64,000 bases of DNA from Zingiber officinale (GCF_018446385.1 NC_056002.1:30738636-30802635); one strand, 5' to 3'; positions 32,040 to 46,755 are shown, counted from the first letter of the stretch. Program-made: numbers and translations. Notes: generated by a model not told the origin, from the letters alone.

Positions 32040-35000
32040 ATGAAATCCAATGCTCATATATCTGGACAGGCGGCTTCTCAAACTAGCTTGCAAATGCCCG
32101 GTCTGCCCCAGCAGATCAACAATTCAATGGCATCTCAAATGCAGAATCTTGATCCTCGAAAGGTGGATTCTGAATTTCTGCAACTCCGTATAAGAATGCA
32201 GGAAAAAATGTAAGCTATTCGTCCTATATCTTGAAATACTTTATTATTAGTCCAGCTTGACTAACCTGGCAACTAATGCAATGAATGTACTTACACATGT
32301 TCACGTTCAAATTGCAAGTAATTATAATTCTACTATCGGTTTATTAAACTCTAGAATTTGAATTATAATGAAGTGGGACATCAGCATATTGGCACACAAT
32401 CTCTTGCTTAAAGCATAGGTAGAGTTCTTAAAGTTCTACCTGTACTTACCTAAAGACTCATGATCTACTACTTCTGGAGTGGACATTTCCACAAGTCACG
32501 ACATTTCAGCTGAGCTATGGGCATTTTGGGCGAATCATCTCTGGTTGGAGGCAACTGGCTCTTGCACACAAATAAGCATGTGCAGGCATATCTAAATGAT
32601 TGCAACTTGACTATATCAATTTTTGTCCAACAATATCAAAAGGCACTAGTACATGCAACTCAAGGTTGCAACTCAAATCACTTAAGGATTGTCAAGACCA
32701 CTACATTCCATTGTCACCTAGTTGAGCATCCGATAAGAACTTCTAGGTGAGCATTTTCAAGGCGCTCACAGTGGCAAAAAGGCATATGTTCCAACTTACA
32801 ACTATCTGGCAGTTGATGCATGAATTTATCCGCCAGTGAACTCAATTTAAGGCTATTTTGCTATATTATTAGTAATGTTCAAGTTTTGCCTAGACGTTCA
32901 TTCCTTGCAAATTAGAACTAAAACTACCTCTATAAAATGTTCATTTTCAACTACCTCCCATGTCAGTTGAGTGACTATCTTTGCTACTATAACAATGCCA
33001 AAGTAGGCAATAAGTTTTATGCTTCTTTGTTTCTTAAAATAGATGGTTTTTTAGAATTGATAATGTAGAACATGGACAGTGAGCAACATAATAATCACCG
33101 TCTTCCTTGTTTTTCTCTTTCTCGCTCTTCCTTTTTTAGCACACCTTTTATCAGTTTCTTTGCCCTCTTTATTTTCTTCGCCAAATTTCCTTACCTTCAT
33201 TCAGGAAGCTGATGTTGCAATGCTTTAGCATATTTTCCTCTAATTTTTTCCTTCTTAATTAGCACATAGGTTGTGGCAATACAAATAAAATAAAACTAAC
33301 ATGCCAAAAAGTAAAGGTTTAACATATCTAATGTTTATTTTTCACTATTTTTTTTGTTGATCTTGGTAGTGAAAGAGCCATAGTATGCTTATACCAAGGT
33401 TTAAAATTTCGACCTGTGCCGAGGTTTCGGTCTTGGATCGGAACGATATGATTTCGGTATCGTGTCATGCCGTGCCGATATAGTTTCGGTATTTTTTTAA
33501 ATATAAAATATATGAATTAAAAACTAAACTATTTAACATAAATATTTAAAAAATAAACAATATAAAAATAATCTTTTAAGAAAGGAAAAGATATGAAAAT
33601 AGATAAATAAAAAATTTATTATAATTTTTAAATTAAAATAAATGAAATATAAAATTAATTAGATAATTTTATTAGGGTTTAATAAAACCTCTTAAGATTA
33701 TCTCCATCATAGCTAGGAGTTGATTAAAATAATTAACCTAAGTTTAATTAAAAAAATTCTGAAATCCGACACCTCTCGCGAGCCCGCACGACTTTGGCAC
33801 TACCGCGGGGTGGCGCGACCCCTCAGCCATGGCCACGAGGATTGCGTGACTCCTTCGGGGTGACCGCGTTGGTCGTGCGACCCCTCTACAACGACTGCAA
33901 GGTCACACAATGCCTCCGCGGCGGCAGCGGAAGGATTATGCGACCCCTCTGCTGCTGTTGTGGGGTCGAGTGACCCATCCGTTGCGACCACGGGGTTGCA
34001 ACACATCGCAGCTATCGCGGGTCTGGTGCCGAGGTCGTGCCGGTGCCGGTCGCCGAGTGGAACGAGATGTTTCGTCCGTTTCGACCGTCTCGGCACGACA
34101 CTTTAAACCATGGCTTATACTAATAAATTCTCTTGGATTAGTCATCATTGTCTTTTTAAAGTAACCTTACTCTATAATGTGAGGACAAAGGGATGCAATT
34201 TTGTTATCTCAATCGAACAGAGCAAGATTGCCTTGACTAGCACATAGCATGTTAGGCAATGCTAAATGGTTACGACTTTCTTCAACAGTAGTTTCCTTAC
34301 AAAATGTTATCATTATGCAAGGATGTGGGAATCTTGAAATGAAAAAACTGTTTATAGTTAATGTAGGATGGATGTTCATGACTTGCATTATTATATTAAA
34401 TTATTAATGTTAGGAATATTTATACAAATTTCATTTAGATAATCAAATTTTTGCTATTATCAAAAGTTGTGACTAGTTTTAGAAATATTTCACTTGTTGC
34501 AGTCACAATATTCTTCAAAGAAGAAGCCAGTCTAATGACTGGCTGCATAAGTTACCAGAAATAGTCAAACGCTTGGAAGAATGTATGTTCAGAGATACTG
34601 GAACAAAGGTATCATTTCTACTTTACGAAGATATTAATTTTCTTGACAGTTTCAATTTATCTCAATATCTTGAAGTCCAAATCCATGGTATTTTTAAGTA
34701 TAGTAGGTCTATCACAGGCCTCTTTGTTGACTTTAATGCTAAAGGTTCTCTCTTTCTCTCCTTTTTTTTTTTATTTTATTCGGTATAGTCATCATTTTCT
34801 TTCCTATGCTAACCCTTACAAGTTTTGCAATACGCATTGAGCTTTGGCCAGGATGAGTATTTGACTTTGTATACGGAGTCGGATGAAAATCGCTTTTTTG
34901 CCGTTATAAGGAGTATTTTTAACAGCAAACAACGTGCATCACAGCAAGTTAGATCTTCTTCTACCCCTGGCATGATGATTCCAATGCCTAGGATACAGCA

Positions 35001-38000
35001 AAATAGAAATGTACAATCAATAATATCTGGTTCAGTTGAGAAGCCCAAAATTAGTAGTTCAAGTGTTGAATGTTCTCCAGCAACAAGTGTGGGAAATTTG
35101 CAACCAACTGGGAATGGTCTGACTGATGTCAATTCCTCATTTCATTTGGCTAATGGTAATTCAGTCTGCATATTCCATCTTTTTTATTTGCCGTTTGCCT
35201 CTCTTTGGTTTCATATGTACAGGGATGAGACTTTTTCTTCTGTGCAGTTTCCAATTGCCATCCGAGACAAGGTACTGACTTTCCTCTTGGTTCAGGTGTA
35301 AGAAATATAATGAATTCAAACTCCACTGGCATGCCAAGGCAATCTAGTCAGATGATTCCAACACCAGGATATGTAGATCCACAGGCTGTATCTTTAGTCT
35401 CAGAATCTTCTAATGCAATTAATCTTTCCAGGTGTGATTCTACAATACCTTCGGAATTACAACAGACAAGGAATGTTGGAAACCCAAGCAACCACTTATT
35501 ACATAGTTTAGGAGGGCAGATTGATTCTGGTATCAGGTCAAATAATCTGCAGAAGACTTTACTGCATAGCATGTCAAATGGAGTCATAAATAGTGGTCTG
35601 GATTCAGTTGGGAGTAACATGCAATTTAACAGGTCTACTAATTTAGAGGGATTGATAAAGACTGGGCCTATGCAACAGCACTTTGATCAGCAAATACACC
35701 AATCTAGAATGCCAGGTAATGCTATCAGTATGAGAATCTGTTATCCTGAGTTTTCCATTTTCCAGATACCTTTTGATTTTTTATGCTGTCTTCGTACTAG
35801 TAATCAGATTGTACATATCCAGGATCTAATCGTTTATGTGACATTGTATTTGTCTGTGGATCAAGTGGTGGAATGCTATGGTGGTTTTTAGACTTAATTT
35901 ATGCATGTGTGCTTAAACAATATCCCATTTTTGTTCATAACATGTTTTTTATGTTATCTCCTTGTTAGTAATCTTAGAGTCCAACAATCAATCAGGAAAT
36001 TGAGTACCTGATTTTTTAATGCAGTTATATATTTACCTATGAATACTGGAAAAAGCAAACAATATTATTAAATTTTCTGTCAATTTCTTGATACATAGTA
36101 AATGCAAAAATAAATTTTAATGTCATTATTGTTAACCTTGGAGGTACTACGTGGAGGAGATTCTATGTTCAACTGAGCACTATGTTAAACTGAATCTACC
36201 TGTATCTTGGGTCAACAGACTGGCAGTTATTTTACTTTCTTATGCGTATGCAACAATCTTCATGCAAATTTGCGGCACCTATTTTGTTTCTGGAAGTGTA
36301 CCTTATAAATTGTAATACTGTTGTAATGTATGCAGTGCCATTGTCTGAGCAAATGTTGTCTAGTGGAGTCAATGTTTATGCTATGAAAGTAACTGATATA
36401 TCAGGATCTGATAATGATCATGGCCATGGTTCATCTGTATTATCTGCTATGAATAATCTCAACAGTGGTAGTTTGCAAACAAGAGTGGGAACAAATCCAA
36501 GCTTGCTACACCATCAAACAAATTTAAATCCACAGTACACACAAATAAGGCCTCACACAATTGATCCTTCACAAAAATTTAATCTAAATGCATCACAATT
36601 GACAAATGAGGTATTGCAATCACAATCACAGGTGCAGCAATCTCAGCAACAAGTTAGTTCATCTTATCCTCAGTTCTTTCAAAACCAAACTAAACTGCTA
36701 TTGTTACAACAGCAACAGCAGCAGCAAAGTCAACAAAACCAAATATCGTTACCACCTGACACACTGAGACAGACTTCAGGAACTTCTTTAGATGGGCAAA
36801 TGCCAGGGCATGAACTTATGACCCCTTCTAGGGAATTGCATTCACAAGTTTCCCAGCAGATCCAAGCATCAGAATCACAATCTAATTTTTTTGATGTCCA
36901 TTCTAGAGCACAATTTGTCAACCCGCTATCTGGGTCTGAAGATTTTCTTGTTCAGATTCCACAGGGTTCACAACAATCATTGCACCCAAATGTTTTGGTT
37001 GATAATTTTCAAAGGTGTATCAACAATCAGTCTAGTGAATCCCAAACAAGGGACCAATTTCAACTTCAACCTTCACGAGGGGTACAAGTGCTGAATAAGC
37101 TTTCAAGTGGAGAGCCTTCGGAATTTCATCAGAAAATCACAGTTAAAAATGAAGTTCAGCAACCTCACATGTCCCTTCAGGGATGTAATGCCAGCGCTGC
37201 TACAATGATGCCCCATTTTTCTAGCAGATTAGCTCCTGGCCTGGAGGAATCTGTAGGTAAATCGAATTATCTGAAGCAAATTAGGTGGTTGTTGTTTTTG
37301 CACCATGCTCGGCGTTGCCCTTCTCCAAAGGGTCAATGCCCAGAAGTTAATTGCTTAAGAGTACAAGAGTTAATAACTCACATACGCTGCTGCGATAGTG
37401 ACTCATGTGAGTATGCCCGCTGTAAGCCTAGTAGGGTCCTTCATCATTTTCATTATTGCCAAGCAGCTAATTGCCCTGTATGTGTGCCGGTTCGTAGCCT
37501 TATGGCATCTTGTAGAATACCTGCTCGTGCTTTATCTGATGCTGGTTCAGAGAGTCAGGCTGTTGCCTCCAATACTACAAGCAAGGGAAGAGATGCTAAT
37601 GAAATCACTGGTGATATGGAGTCTAGGTTCACAACGATGCAACTTACCTGTGCTTTAGCTGATGTTGTACCAGGAAGCCAGATGGATGTTGACAATGGTA
37701 GGATCAAGAGAGATGGAGCGATTGCTGAACTGTCTGATGATAAGCTGGCTAAGTGCAGGAAAATTCAGCATGCATCTCTTCTTGTTACTAACAATGGATC
37801 ATCTGCAGCCTTGCATTCTTCTAAGGACAATTCATATGGCTTCCAGGAAGCACAGTTTCAGAATTGCAAACAAACTGACATGGTCATATCCTTTAAATGT
37901 GAAACTTTTGATACAAAGACTGAACAATTCATTAGCACTGGACACGAAAAATTCACAACCAAAGGAAGTGGCATTGAACAAAACCAGATTAAAATAATTG

Positions 38001-41000
38001 ATATGAAATCTAATGCTTCTAATCATGTTAAGTGTATTGTTAAGCAAGAAACCTTGATGGTTGAAGAGAAGATTGATCAGGCAAGAAATGATATCAAGCA
38101 GGAAAACTTTGAGAAGTCAACTGATCAGGCAACTGCAAGTAAATCAGGGAAGCCAAAGATAAAAGGTGTTTCCTTAACTGAGCTATTCACTCCAGAACAA
38201 ATCAGGGACCATATTCATAGTCTGAGGCGATGGGATGGCCAGGTTAGCTGTTGAACAATCAAAATCTGTTGCTATCATCATAAAGTTTTATCAAATTACT
38301 TCCTCAAAATTATGATGATTAGTAGACTATATTTGTTTGGGCTTTCAGAAACTATAATGTTGTTTTCTCCATCATGTATCTTTGACATATTTTACATAGC
38401 ACAATATGATATGCTTGTTTGGGTTTGGATTCAAAGTTTTTTTTAGCTCAGGCTATCTTGAGAAAAGAATGCAAAAAAGCAAAAGGAATTTGTACAAATT
38501 AGTAAAATAATCTCTGGATATTCTGTTCTTGTTTTTTTGCACTTATAAAATTTCTTTATTAGGAGAGGACTTGATTAGTTATGCATTATATCTTTCATGG
38601 TTATTGTTGGATCTTCACATTGCTTGTGTTATAGACATTACTTTGTAGAAATAAACACTAGGCTAGTTGTCTTTCCAATCACATTTCTATTTCTCGTTGG
38701 TGGTATCAGGCTGCTTGGAAGCATTTTTAGCTGCTAAATTTCTTGTGTTGCTTACCTACTATATTCTTTCTGTGTGATAAATAATGCCAGAGTATGAAAG
38801 CTATTAGAAACATTTCTACCGCATTATTTATTTATTTATTTGCAATTTTCTCTCATATCTTCAAAATTGGCTGTCACAGAGTAAGGCTAAAGCTGAAAAG
38901 AATCAAGCAATGGGACACTCAATGAATGAGAATTCGTGTCAACTTTGTGCAGTGGAAAAGCTTACATTTGATCCAACTCCACTATATTGTTCAATATGTG
39001 GTGCAAGGATAAAGCGGAATGCTATGTACTACACAGTTGGAACTGGTGAAACCCGTCACTACTTTTGCATCCCATGCTATAATGAGGCTCGTAGTGATAC
39101 TATAGCAGTTGAAGGCTCTACACTTCTCAAGGCAAAGCTTGAAAAGAAGAAAAATGACGAGGAAACAGAAGAATGGGTAAAATCTTGAGACCGTAGAAGA
39201 TCTTGATTTTCTTATTTTTCTTTCAAAATATGTATTTTGTTCTTCCTTTTATCTTTTTGTGATTATGCTTTATCTCCTGATGTTTCATGTAGTGGGTACA
39301 ATGTGATAAATGTGAAGCTTGGCAACATCAAATATGCTCTCTCTTTAATGGCCGAAGAAATGAGAGAGGCCAAGCTGAATATACTTGCCCAAATTGTTAT
39401 GTAAAGGAGATAGAAAATGGTGAACGCAAACCTTTACCCCAGAGTGCTGTTCTCGGTGCAAAAGATCTTCCAACAACAATCCTCAGTGATCACATAGAAC
39501 AACGACTCTTCAAGCGACTCAAGCAAGAGAGAATGGACAGAGCTAGACTGCTTGGCAAAAACATAGAGGAGGTTATTCCGATGACTAATTCCCTACTCTT
39601 ATCTTTTTTATTTTTTTCTAAAACTCCTTCCGTATCTGGGTCTTATGCTTGGCAGTTATGACTCCGAATACAGTCACATGTTAATTAACCTGATCTTCCC
39701 ATCAATTGATAGACTACCATCTTATTTGAATAATTCTTTTATCAAATTAATAGTTATATCAAGAAGGTTCATGTGGCTATTGATATACATGTCTTAAGAC
39801 TCCATGCATTTAACTGAACATATTTTGGATAAGGGTGGCTTATTTTTTGTTGTTTAGTAGTAGAAGAAAGGTTTTGCTGAGTGGAAGTTGAAAAATATAA
39901 ATTTCAGGAAAATTGCCTCCCCTTCAAAAAAGAATCATTTTTATCCTAGATCCACCATTCACTATTAGTAATTTTTGAATTGAAGTTAATTTCATTAGGT
40001 GCAATCAATTAAATTACTCACTCAAGTCAGTGATGATTTCATTATAATCATATAAATATTTGATTGTTACAAGCTAAAAATCTTATAAAAACAATAATAG
40101 TCTTCATCTAGCTGTATGTTCCCAATTATTTGGGGTCATCTACACGAATCTTGTCCATTGAGGTTTATGCAAATCTATGTTATTAGTAATATTCCAATCA
40201 ATTAAATCACACTAAATTTTTATTTGGTTTGCCTTACTCCTTCACTCTAACAGATTCAATTCTTCCTAACTATATGTCTTATTGTTCTCCTTTAAGCATA
40301 TTCATATACCAGCTACCATATTCTCATTTCATCATTTATTAGATATTTTTATTTTATCATTTCTAGTTAACGCAATGTCTTAGCATTATCATTTCTTTGT
40401 GCCTATTAGTTCTTAATAGTCCAAATACTTTGATCCACAACCCCTAGATAGTAGATACTACTTGGTGTAGGACAAGAAAATATTTATATGCATCATTTCT
40501 CAATCTCATAGGATTTCTTTTCTCAGTTAGCAATCTTATGAGACAAACAAGAAATATGAAAGGGAATTCTAAACTATTTATTGAATCAATGGAAGCATGG
40601 GTTGAGATCCTTCCCCGGGACCCCGCATGACGGGAGCTTGGTGCACCGGGCTGTCCTTTTTTTTTTTTAATGGAAGCATGGGTTGAAGGCCCTTATATAG
40701 GCTGCACATTCTACAATGAGTTATTTTTACTAAAACTCATACTGACTAGGCTCGATTTTTTCAGAAATAGTAAAAGTAAAATATGGGTTGTTCTTATTAA
40801 AATTCATATTAACTAGGTTAGGTGTGATGGAAATAGTATAACTAAAATATTTTTTTTTTTTGTATTTTAGACCAAAGTAAAAAACTATTAGCTCTAATAA
40901 CTTGTTTTTACTAAAAATGTACAAAGTAAGATAGATGTACTAGAATGATAGTTTGAAATTTTGTACCATGCTGAGCGAAACGGTCTAAATGTATTGTTCC

Positions 41001-44000
41001 GGTAAATACCGAAATACTATTGTTCCAGTAAAAAATTGAAACTCCGGCATGCCTCGAGATTTTAAAACTTGACTGAAATAGTAAAATTTAAATTAAATAA
41101 AATTGCATTTTAGGACAAACCAAATTCAAAATAAAATATAATTTAGACCTTTAACCACACATTGGATTGGGGTATTATTTTAAAATGACCTATTTTTATT
41201 TGCATCATCTATCTTAACATTTCAATTTTCAATCGCTGCTCAACTGTAGCTCTGAAAGGAAGGAATGAGTAATTTACTTTTTATTTTGTTTTTATTGCTT
41301 ACATTAAGTATTTGATTGTGCCACAATCTATACAATTATTACTCTTTTGGTCCCACGTTTGGGATGATTCTGCTCTAATTTTTACTTATACTGACGTACA
41401 ACTTGACACGTTGATTATGCGGACTTGGTGTGATGGAGGAGAGGAAAGAAGAGGATGAATGGGAAGGAGACGAAGAAGAAAAAGCAATAGAAGAAGATGA
41501 AGAGGCAATGCTTATGTTTTTTATATTATCGACCTATTTGCTTGTGTGTGAAGCCTAAGGAACAACTTAAGTTTATATGCTTGGTTAGAATTTGTCATTC
41601 CTAAGTTGAATTTGATGATATGTTTATTAGCGTGAGCTGGGGGAACTATCTGTTTGTATACCTTTTAGTAAGTGTAATCACAACATTCTCTAAATTTGTT
41701 TGCCTTTTATAGTTAGTTCTCTTTTACAACAATTCCTATTTTAAATTCTTTACCTGAAAAAATACAAATATGTGGCAAATCCTAGGTCCCGGGTGCAGAA
41801 GGACTTGTAGTTAGAGTTGTCTCATCAGTTGACAAAAAGCTGGAAGTGAAGCGACGGTTTTTAGAGATATTTCAAGAAGAAAATTATCCAAAGGAATTTC
41901 CTTATAAATCCAAGGTATGTTCAATATTTTAAATATTTCAAATGATCTTTACACCTATCATCAGCATAAGTTCAAATATCATGATAACTTGTAGAGTTGT
42001 GCTCACATAGATTTTGTACAGGCTGTACTGTTGTTCCAGAAGATTGAAGGCGTAGAAGTTTGCCTCTTTGCCACGTATGTTCAAGAATTTGGTTCAGAAT
42101 GTTCCTTCCCCAACCAGCGGAGAGTATATCTTTCATATCTAGACTCAGTGAAATATTTCAGACCTGATACGATATCAGTGACGGGAGAGGCTTTGCGCAC
42201 TGTTGTTTATCATGAAATTTTGGTATTATATTCTAATTGTTTTAATGATTTTCCTACAACTTTTTCTTATAATTAAATGTATTTGATTATGCAATTATTG
42301 AAACCTCTCCTCTTCTTGCATCAGATAGGATATCTTGAGTATTGTAAGAAACGTGGTTTTACCAGTTGCTATATTTGGGCTTGCCCTCCTCTTAAGGGTG
42401 AAGACTATATCCTTTATTGCCACCCTGAGATTCAGAAGACTCCAAAATCTGACAAACTACGTGAATGGTATGGTTTAAAGCTTTGTAATAAAATATTATG
42501 TTTCCAATATTGTATTGTTTGAGATAATCTTAATGCATCATTGACTATGTCTTCTCAGGTATCTAGCAATGCTTCGGAAAGCTACCCAGGAGAATGTGGT
42601 TGCTGATGTCACTAATTTATATGATCATTTCTTTGTAAATACTGGGGAGTGCAAGACTAAGGTTACAGCAGCTCGTCTACCTTATTTTGATGGAGACTAC
42701 TGGCCTGGTGCAGCAGAGGATATGATCAATCAACTTTGTCTAGAAGATGATAGTAGGAAGCAACAAAAGAAAGGGAAAACTAAAAGTACCATATCAAAAA
42801 GGGCTTTGAAAGCTGCTGGTCATATTGACCTTTCTGGCAATGCTTCCAAGGATGCTTTGCTGATGCAAAAGGTATTATGCTTCTCTTATTTGCTAGTTGC
42901 CTATCATTTTAGGTAGTGGCACTTGTTTCTTCAATGCGTGGTACTTGTTTCTTCAAAGTATACCCTTTAGGTAATGGTACTTGTTTCTTCAAAGCATACT
43001 TTCTAAAGGTCATATATGATTAAACATCAAGGAAACTTGTATGGTCCAGTTGCAAAGTAGATAAATTACTAATCTTGTCCCGACTGCTGAATCTCTTAAT
43101 GGCGACTTGTCAATATAGCCAAAAATGTGCAGAGATAAAAGCACTCATTTGCCAGCAGCAATACTAACCTATATGACTATAGTTCAAATACATTATTCAA
43201 GGCAAGAATACTTGTTTTTCAGGTATATTGATGAAAAAAGTAATACAAAGTTTATCATTTATATTAGTTGAGTTTGTCTGAGAGTCGCATTGACTTTAAG
43301 TTTTCCAGTATATTTTTAAAGCACTTGGTAACTTTTATATTTGTTAATTTGCTAGAGAGATCTACATGTATGTCAAATGCTTCAATCAGAATTTTAGAAG
43401 AGTATGTCTGGAAAAAGCAATAATGTCTCTGTTTCTCTGTCACATATGGAGTTCTTATTTACTTATTGCTTGCTTGTTTCTGATGCTCCAGGTTTTTTGC
43501 TTGTGTTTAATCTCAATATCTCCATAATGCATATTGAATTTTGATATTTATACTGATGTTTATGATGGTGATTTGCAATAGACCAATGTCTGGTATAATT
43601 AGGTGGCAAAAATTTTACTGCAGCAAATTGACTTCCGTATCACTCAATTTGAGATTTATTTATCAGATACATGCCATATACCCATGTCAATGCTTTATAC
43701 CTTACTTCTTCATACCCTAGATTAATTATTAGAATGTGGTGGGACTTTGTTTTTTTAACTTTTCATCTCTGTCACAGATAACTTGCATTTCTTTTGAAAA
43801 ACTAAATATTGTTGTGAATATCCTATTTATTCCTTCTCTTTCTCACGCAGCTTGGTGAAACCATATATCCTATGAAGGAAGACTTTATCATGGTTCATTT
43901 GCAGCATGCTTGTACGCATTGCTGTGAACTGATGGTATCTGGGACACGCTGGGTATGCAATCAATGTAAAAATTTTCAACTATGTGCTAAGTAAGTGCCA

Positions 44001-46755
44001 TCTTTGAAGCATCATTTACTTGTTTCCTTGGTATATTAATCAAAGGTATACCTGACATATTATTTTTGCTGCAAATGCTTACTTTTCAACTTTTTGTAAT
44101 GAACTGATATAATTTCAATGTTGTCAAAGAGTGACCAATTTAGACCTCATGTACACCTTGGAGTAACCAATTTATATGCTACTGAAACTCTGAAAGGCTT
44201 GAATCTTCTAAAGGCTTCTGTAGGAGATTGCTACATTTTTGTGGTTTGTTATTTTAGTACCAAAAGAGTCATCATAGTACCGAAAGATAACTCTTATGTG
44301 TCAACAATTACATGAGTTTACATACAATGTAAAACCTGAATTGTTACACCTTAAGTTGCTCTTATTGGAAACATAACCAAATTTTTATAAGAGACCCACA
44401 AAACTCTTCAAACCATTGTTTTATGAAACTGTATGTGGCTGATGCTGCCATATCAATGTGCCCACCTATGCATTCAGCAGTCACATATTGTTTTAATTTT
44501 ATTTTGCAATGTATACCTAGCTAATATATTAGTTTGATCCAAATTAAATAGATAGTTTGAAATAACTAGACGTGAAGAAGATAAGCAATCTGTTTATTTT
44601 TCATTTAATCATAGCACAAAGAACCCAAAAACCAAGAATGAAAGAGATTCATTGGTTGATGTAATTTGATTATATGATGGATATCTTATAGGAGGATACA
44701 TTTTGATCATTCTTAACATTAAATTTAGTTCTAAAAGCTTCGAGAGCAAATGAATCTAAACTCATAGTTTATAATAGAACTTAGTGAAAGAGCATGTAAT
44801 GTGATCGTTATAAGTAATTCAATGATGGTAATCCTTCACAACTACAATTATTGTTGGTTATATCTCTTCAACTCATTTGTACAATAAATCCTGTTTCCCT
44901 ATTGAATGTAGGCACTTTGCCTTTATTATTCCATGTCTTTGGTCAGGCATAAAATACATATTAATTAATTGTTCAAAAAAAAATTCTTGATATGAATAGA
45001 AAAGTCTAAAATATTTTTTTAAACATAATTGCATATACATGCACCTAGGAGGTCGCATACAACGCTTGTACTATGGATGTCTCTATCACATGTCACTTGC
45101 AAACACTTTTTAATTCTTTTCTTTAAATATTATCAAGTAGTTATATGCTGCAAAGCAATATAGAAGCTTTAGGTTGCAAATGGACTCAGATGCTTGATCA
45201 ATTATCTTTGGCTTGAAAATTCAAATTTCTCATGAAAAAATATGTCCAATCTCAAAATAGAGCAACAGATGCTGTTATGGCTTTTGATTACTTGAATATT
45301 GCTCAATCAAGGCTGTCTAATTAAGGTGGTTTTTACTCGATCAAGGCTGTCCAATATGGTTTTGATGGGAGCGTACAAGTCTTACAAATCAATATTTATA
45401 TCTAGTCTATTAGTATTTCAGGCTAATAGCTTGTACATGATTTACGTTGTTTATCTTGTTAAATTGTCTTATATGATTCAGTGATTTTTATGTAATTCGA
45501 TGTTTCTGTAAATCCTTCAATTGACTATATGGATTTGAATTTAGGTGCAATGGATTGGAACAGAGATTTGATGAAAGGGAAAGACATCCAAAAACTTCTC
45601 AAGACAAGCATGTGCTTTGTCCAGTGAGTTGTTCTTCCTGTGTACTTTTTACTGCATTCGGTATGTTCTTGTGCATGCTGATTTGGTGGTTTTGTTTGCT
45701 TATGCTTATTCCCGTGGTACTTATATTGCTAACATAATGTTTTCAGATTGAAATAAATGATGTAACGATGGATACGAAGGATGAAGATGAGATCTTGGAG
45801 AGTGAGTTTTTTGACACCAGACAGGCATTTTTGAGCCTTTGTCAAGGGAACCATTATCAATATGACACTCTTCGCCGAGCAAAGCATTCCTCAATGATGG
45901 TTTTGTATCACCTCCATAATCCAACTGCCCCAGCCTTTGTCATGACTTGTAATGTCTGCCAACATGACATCGAAACTGGGCAAGGCTGGCATTGTGAAAC
46001 TTGTTCAGATTTTGATGTCTGCAATGGATGTTATCAGAAAGAAGGTGGCATTGATCATCCCCACAAGTTAACAAATCATCCATCGACAGCTGAGTGCGAT
46101 GCACAAAACAAAGAAGCTCGACAAAACCGTGTTTTACAGGTAATCCTATATATATATATATTTATTTATTTCCATTCCCCTTTTATGTTTCCTTTTGCTA
46201 TCATTCTCATAGATAAACTTGCCATTTTCTTCTTATTCGAGTTGAATAAGATGATCTTGCTTTGCTTTCTGTTGACAAATAACATGCATCAAATTATTTG
46301 CTATACTAATCTCATTTGCTTCTTTTATCTATTGCAGCTCAGGAAAATGTTAGATCTCTTGGTCCATGCCTCCCAGTGTCGGATCCCCCAGTGCCAATAT
46401 CCTAACTGCCGTAAAGTTAAGAGCCTCTTCCGCCATGGAATACAGTGCAAAACACGGGCTTCAGGAGGTTGCCTCTTATGTAAAAGGATGTGGTATCTCC
46501 TCCAACTCCATTCCCGAGCATGTAACAAATCCGAGTGCAGCGTGCCGCGCTGCAGGTACCAAACATCTCTTCCTCTTTTACTGCCTTCAAACACTCCCTT
46601 TGCGGTTACTGCCTGGGTTAACTAGTGTCCTTTCTTTTCCAAACATTTCCAGAGATCTGAGAGAGCACTTGAGAAGACTACAGCAACAGTCTGAATCAAG
46701 ACGAAGGGCTGCTGTCATGGAAATGATGCGACAGCGAGCTGCAGAAGTTTCCTGA
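32040..46755 (+). CDS. HAC1: HAC1-type CBP/p300 histone acetyltransferase, 16 coding exons
   Basis: Nuclear transcriptional co-activator acetylating histones. Exons: 32040-32209, 34503-34608, 34852-35155, 35296-35715, 36336-38242, 38880-39176, 39293-39571, 41786-41914, 42022-42222, 42325-42467, 42559-42871, 43851-43990, 45545-45623, 45747-46139, 46338-46555, 46653-46755. The total is 1733 aa, in frame throughout, close to the length I recall for Arabidopsis HAC1. Domains in order: Gln/Ser-rich N-terminus with a QQQQQQQ run; TAZ1 (about 643-722, [13 protein letters not shown]); RING-like cysteine cluster (about 983-1032); PHD finger ([16 protein letters not shown], from 1068); KAT11 catalytic region (from 1162; [20 protein letters not shown] and the [11 protein letters not shown] loop); ZZ1 (about 1441); ZZ2 (about 1564-1606, [16 protein letters not shown]); TAZ2 (about 1628-1712). 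It appears intact. The exon 3 acceptor (34851) is the least certain. Confidence 0.95.
33387..33394. other. Target-site duplication (left) of the HAC intron-1 MITE
   Basis: GCTTATAC here is repeated exactly at 34113-34120, on the far side of the element. Confidence 0.88.
33395..34112. mobile_element. hAT-like MITE (718 bp) in HAC intron 1
   Basis: The element starts CAAGGTTTAAA and ends TTTAAACCATG, near-perfect 11-bp terminal inverted repeats, and is flanked by an exact 8-bp duplication GCTTATAC. The left third is A/T-rich after a GTTTCGG-rich lead. The section 33770-34090 is strikingly GC-rich, with repeated words like GCGACCCCTC. Three ORFs of 70-98 codons over it have no family resemblance. 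No transposase is encoded. Class is inferred from the 8-bp duplication. Confidence 0.85.
40080..40560. repeat. Decayed interspersed repeat in HAC intron 7
   Basis: The stretch beginning CCAATTATTTGGGGTCATCTACACG and continuing through T-rich, TTCCT-containing sequence resembles a common plant dispersed repeat whose 3' part carries a TGGGGTCGGCTACATGAATCC-like phrase. I recall the pattern but cannot name the family. No boundaries are visible. Confidence 0.3.
40588..40686 (+). mobile_element. 63-bp truncated retroposon with 18-bp target duplication in HAC intron 7
   Basis: The 18-mer AATGGAAGCATGGGTTGA occurs at 40588-40605 and again at 40669-40686. Between them lie 63 bases: a GC-rich piece with CCGGGACCCCGCATGACGGG and GCACCGGGCTGTCC followed by a T12 tract. 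An exact long duplication plus a homopolymer tail is the signature of target-primed reverse transcription, so this looks like the 3' end of a SINE, severely 5'-truncated. The donor family is not identified. Confidence 0.82.
40950..41075. repeat. Possible small foldback element in HAC intron 7
   Basis: GTTTGAAATTTTGTACCATGC at about 40951 and GGCATGCCTCGAGATTTTAAAAC at about 41045 are partly complementary, and the interior has GTTCCGGTAAATACCG. It may be a small relative of the MITE at 33395. No clean target duplication was found. Confidence 0.3.
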
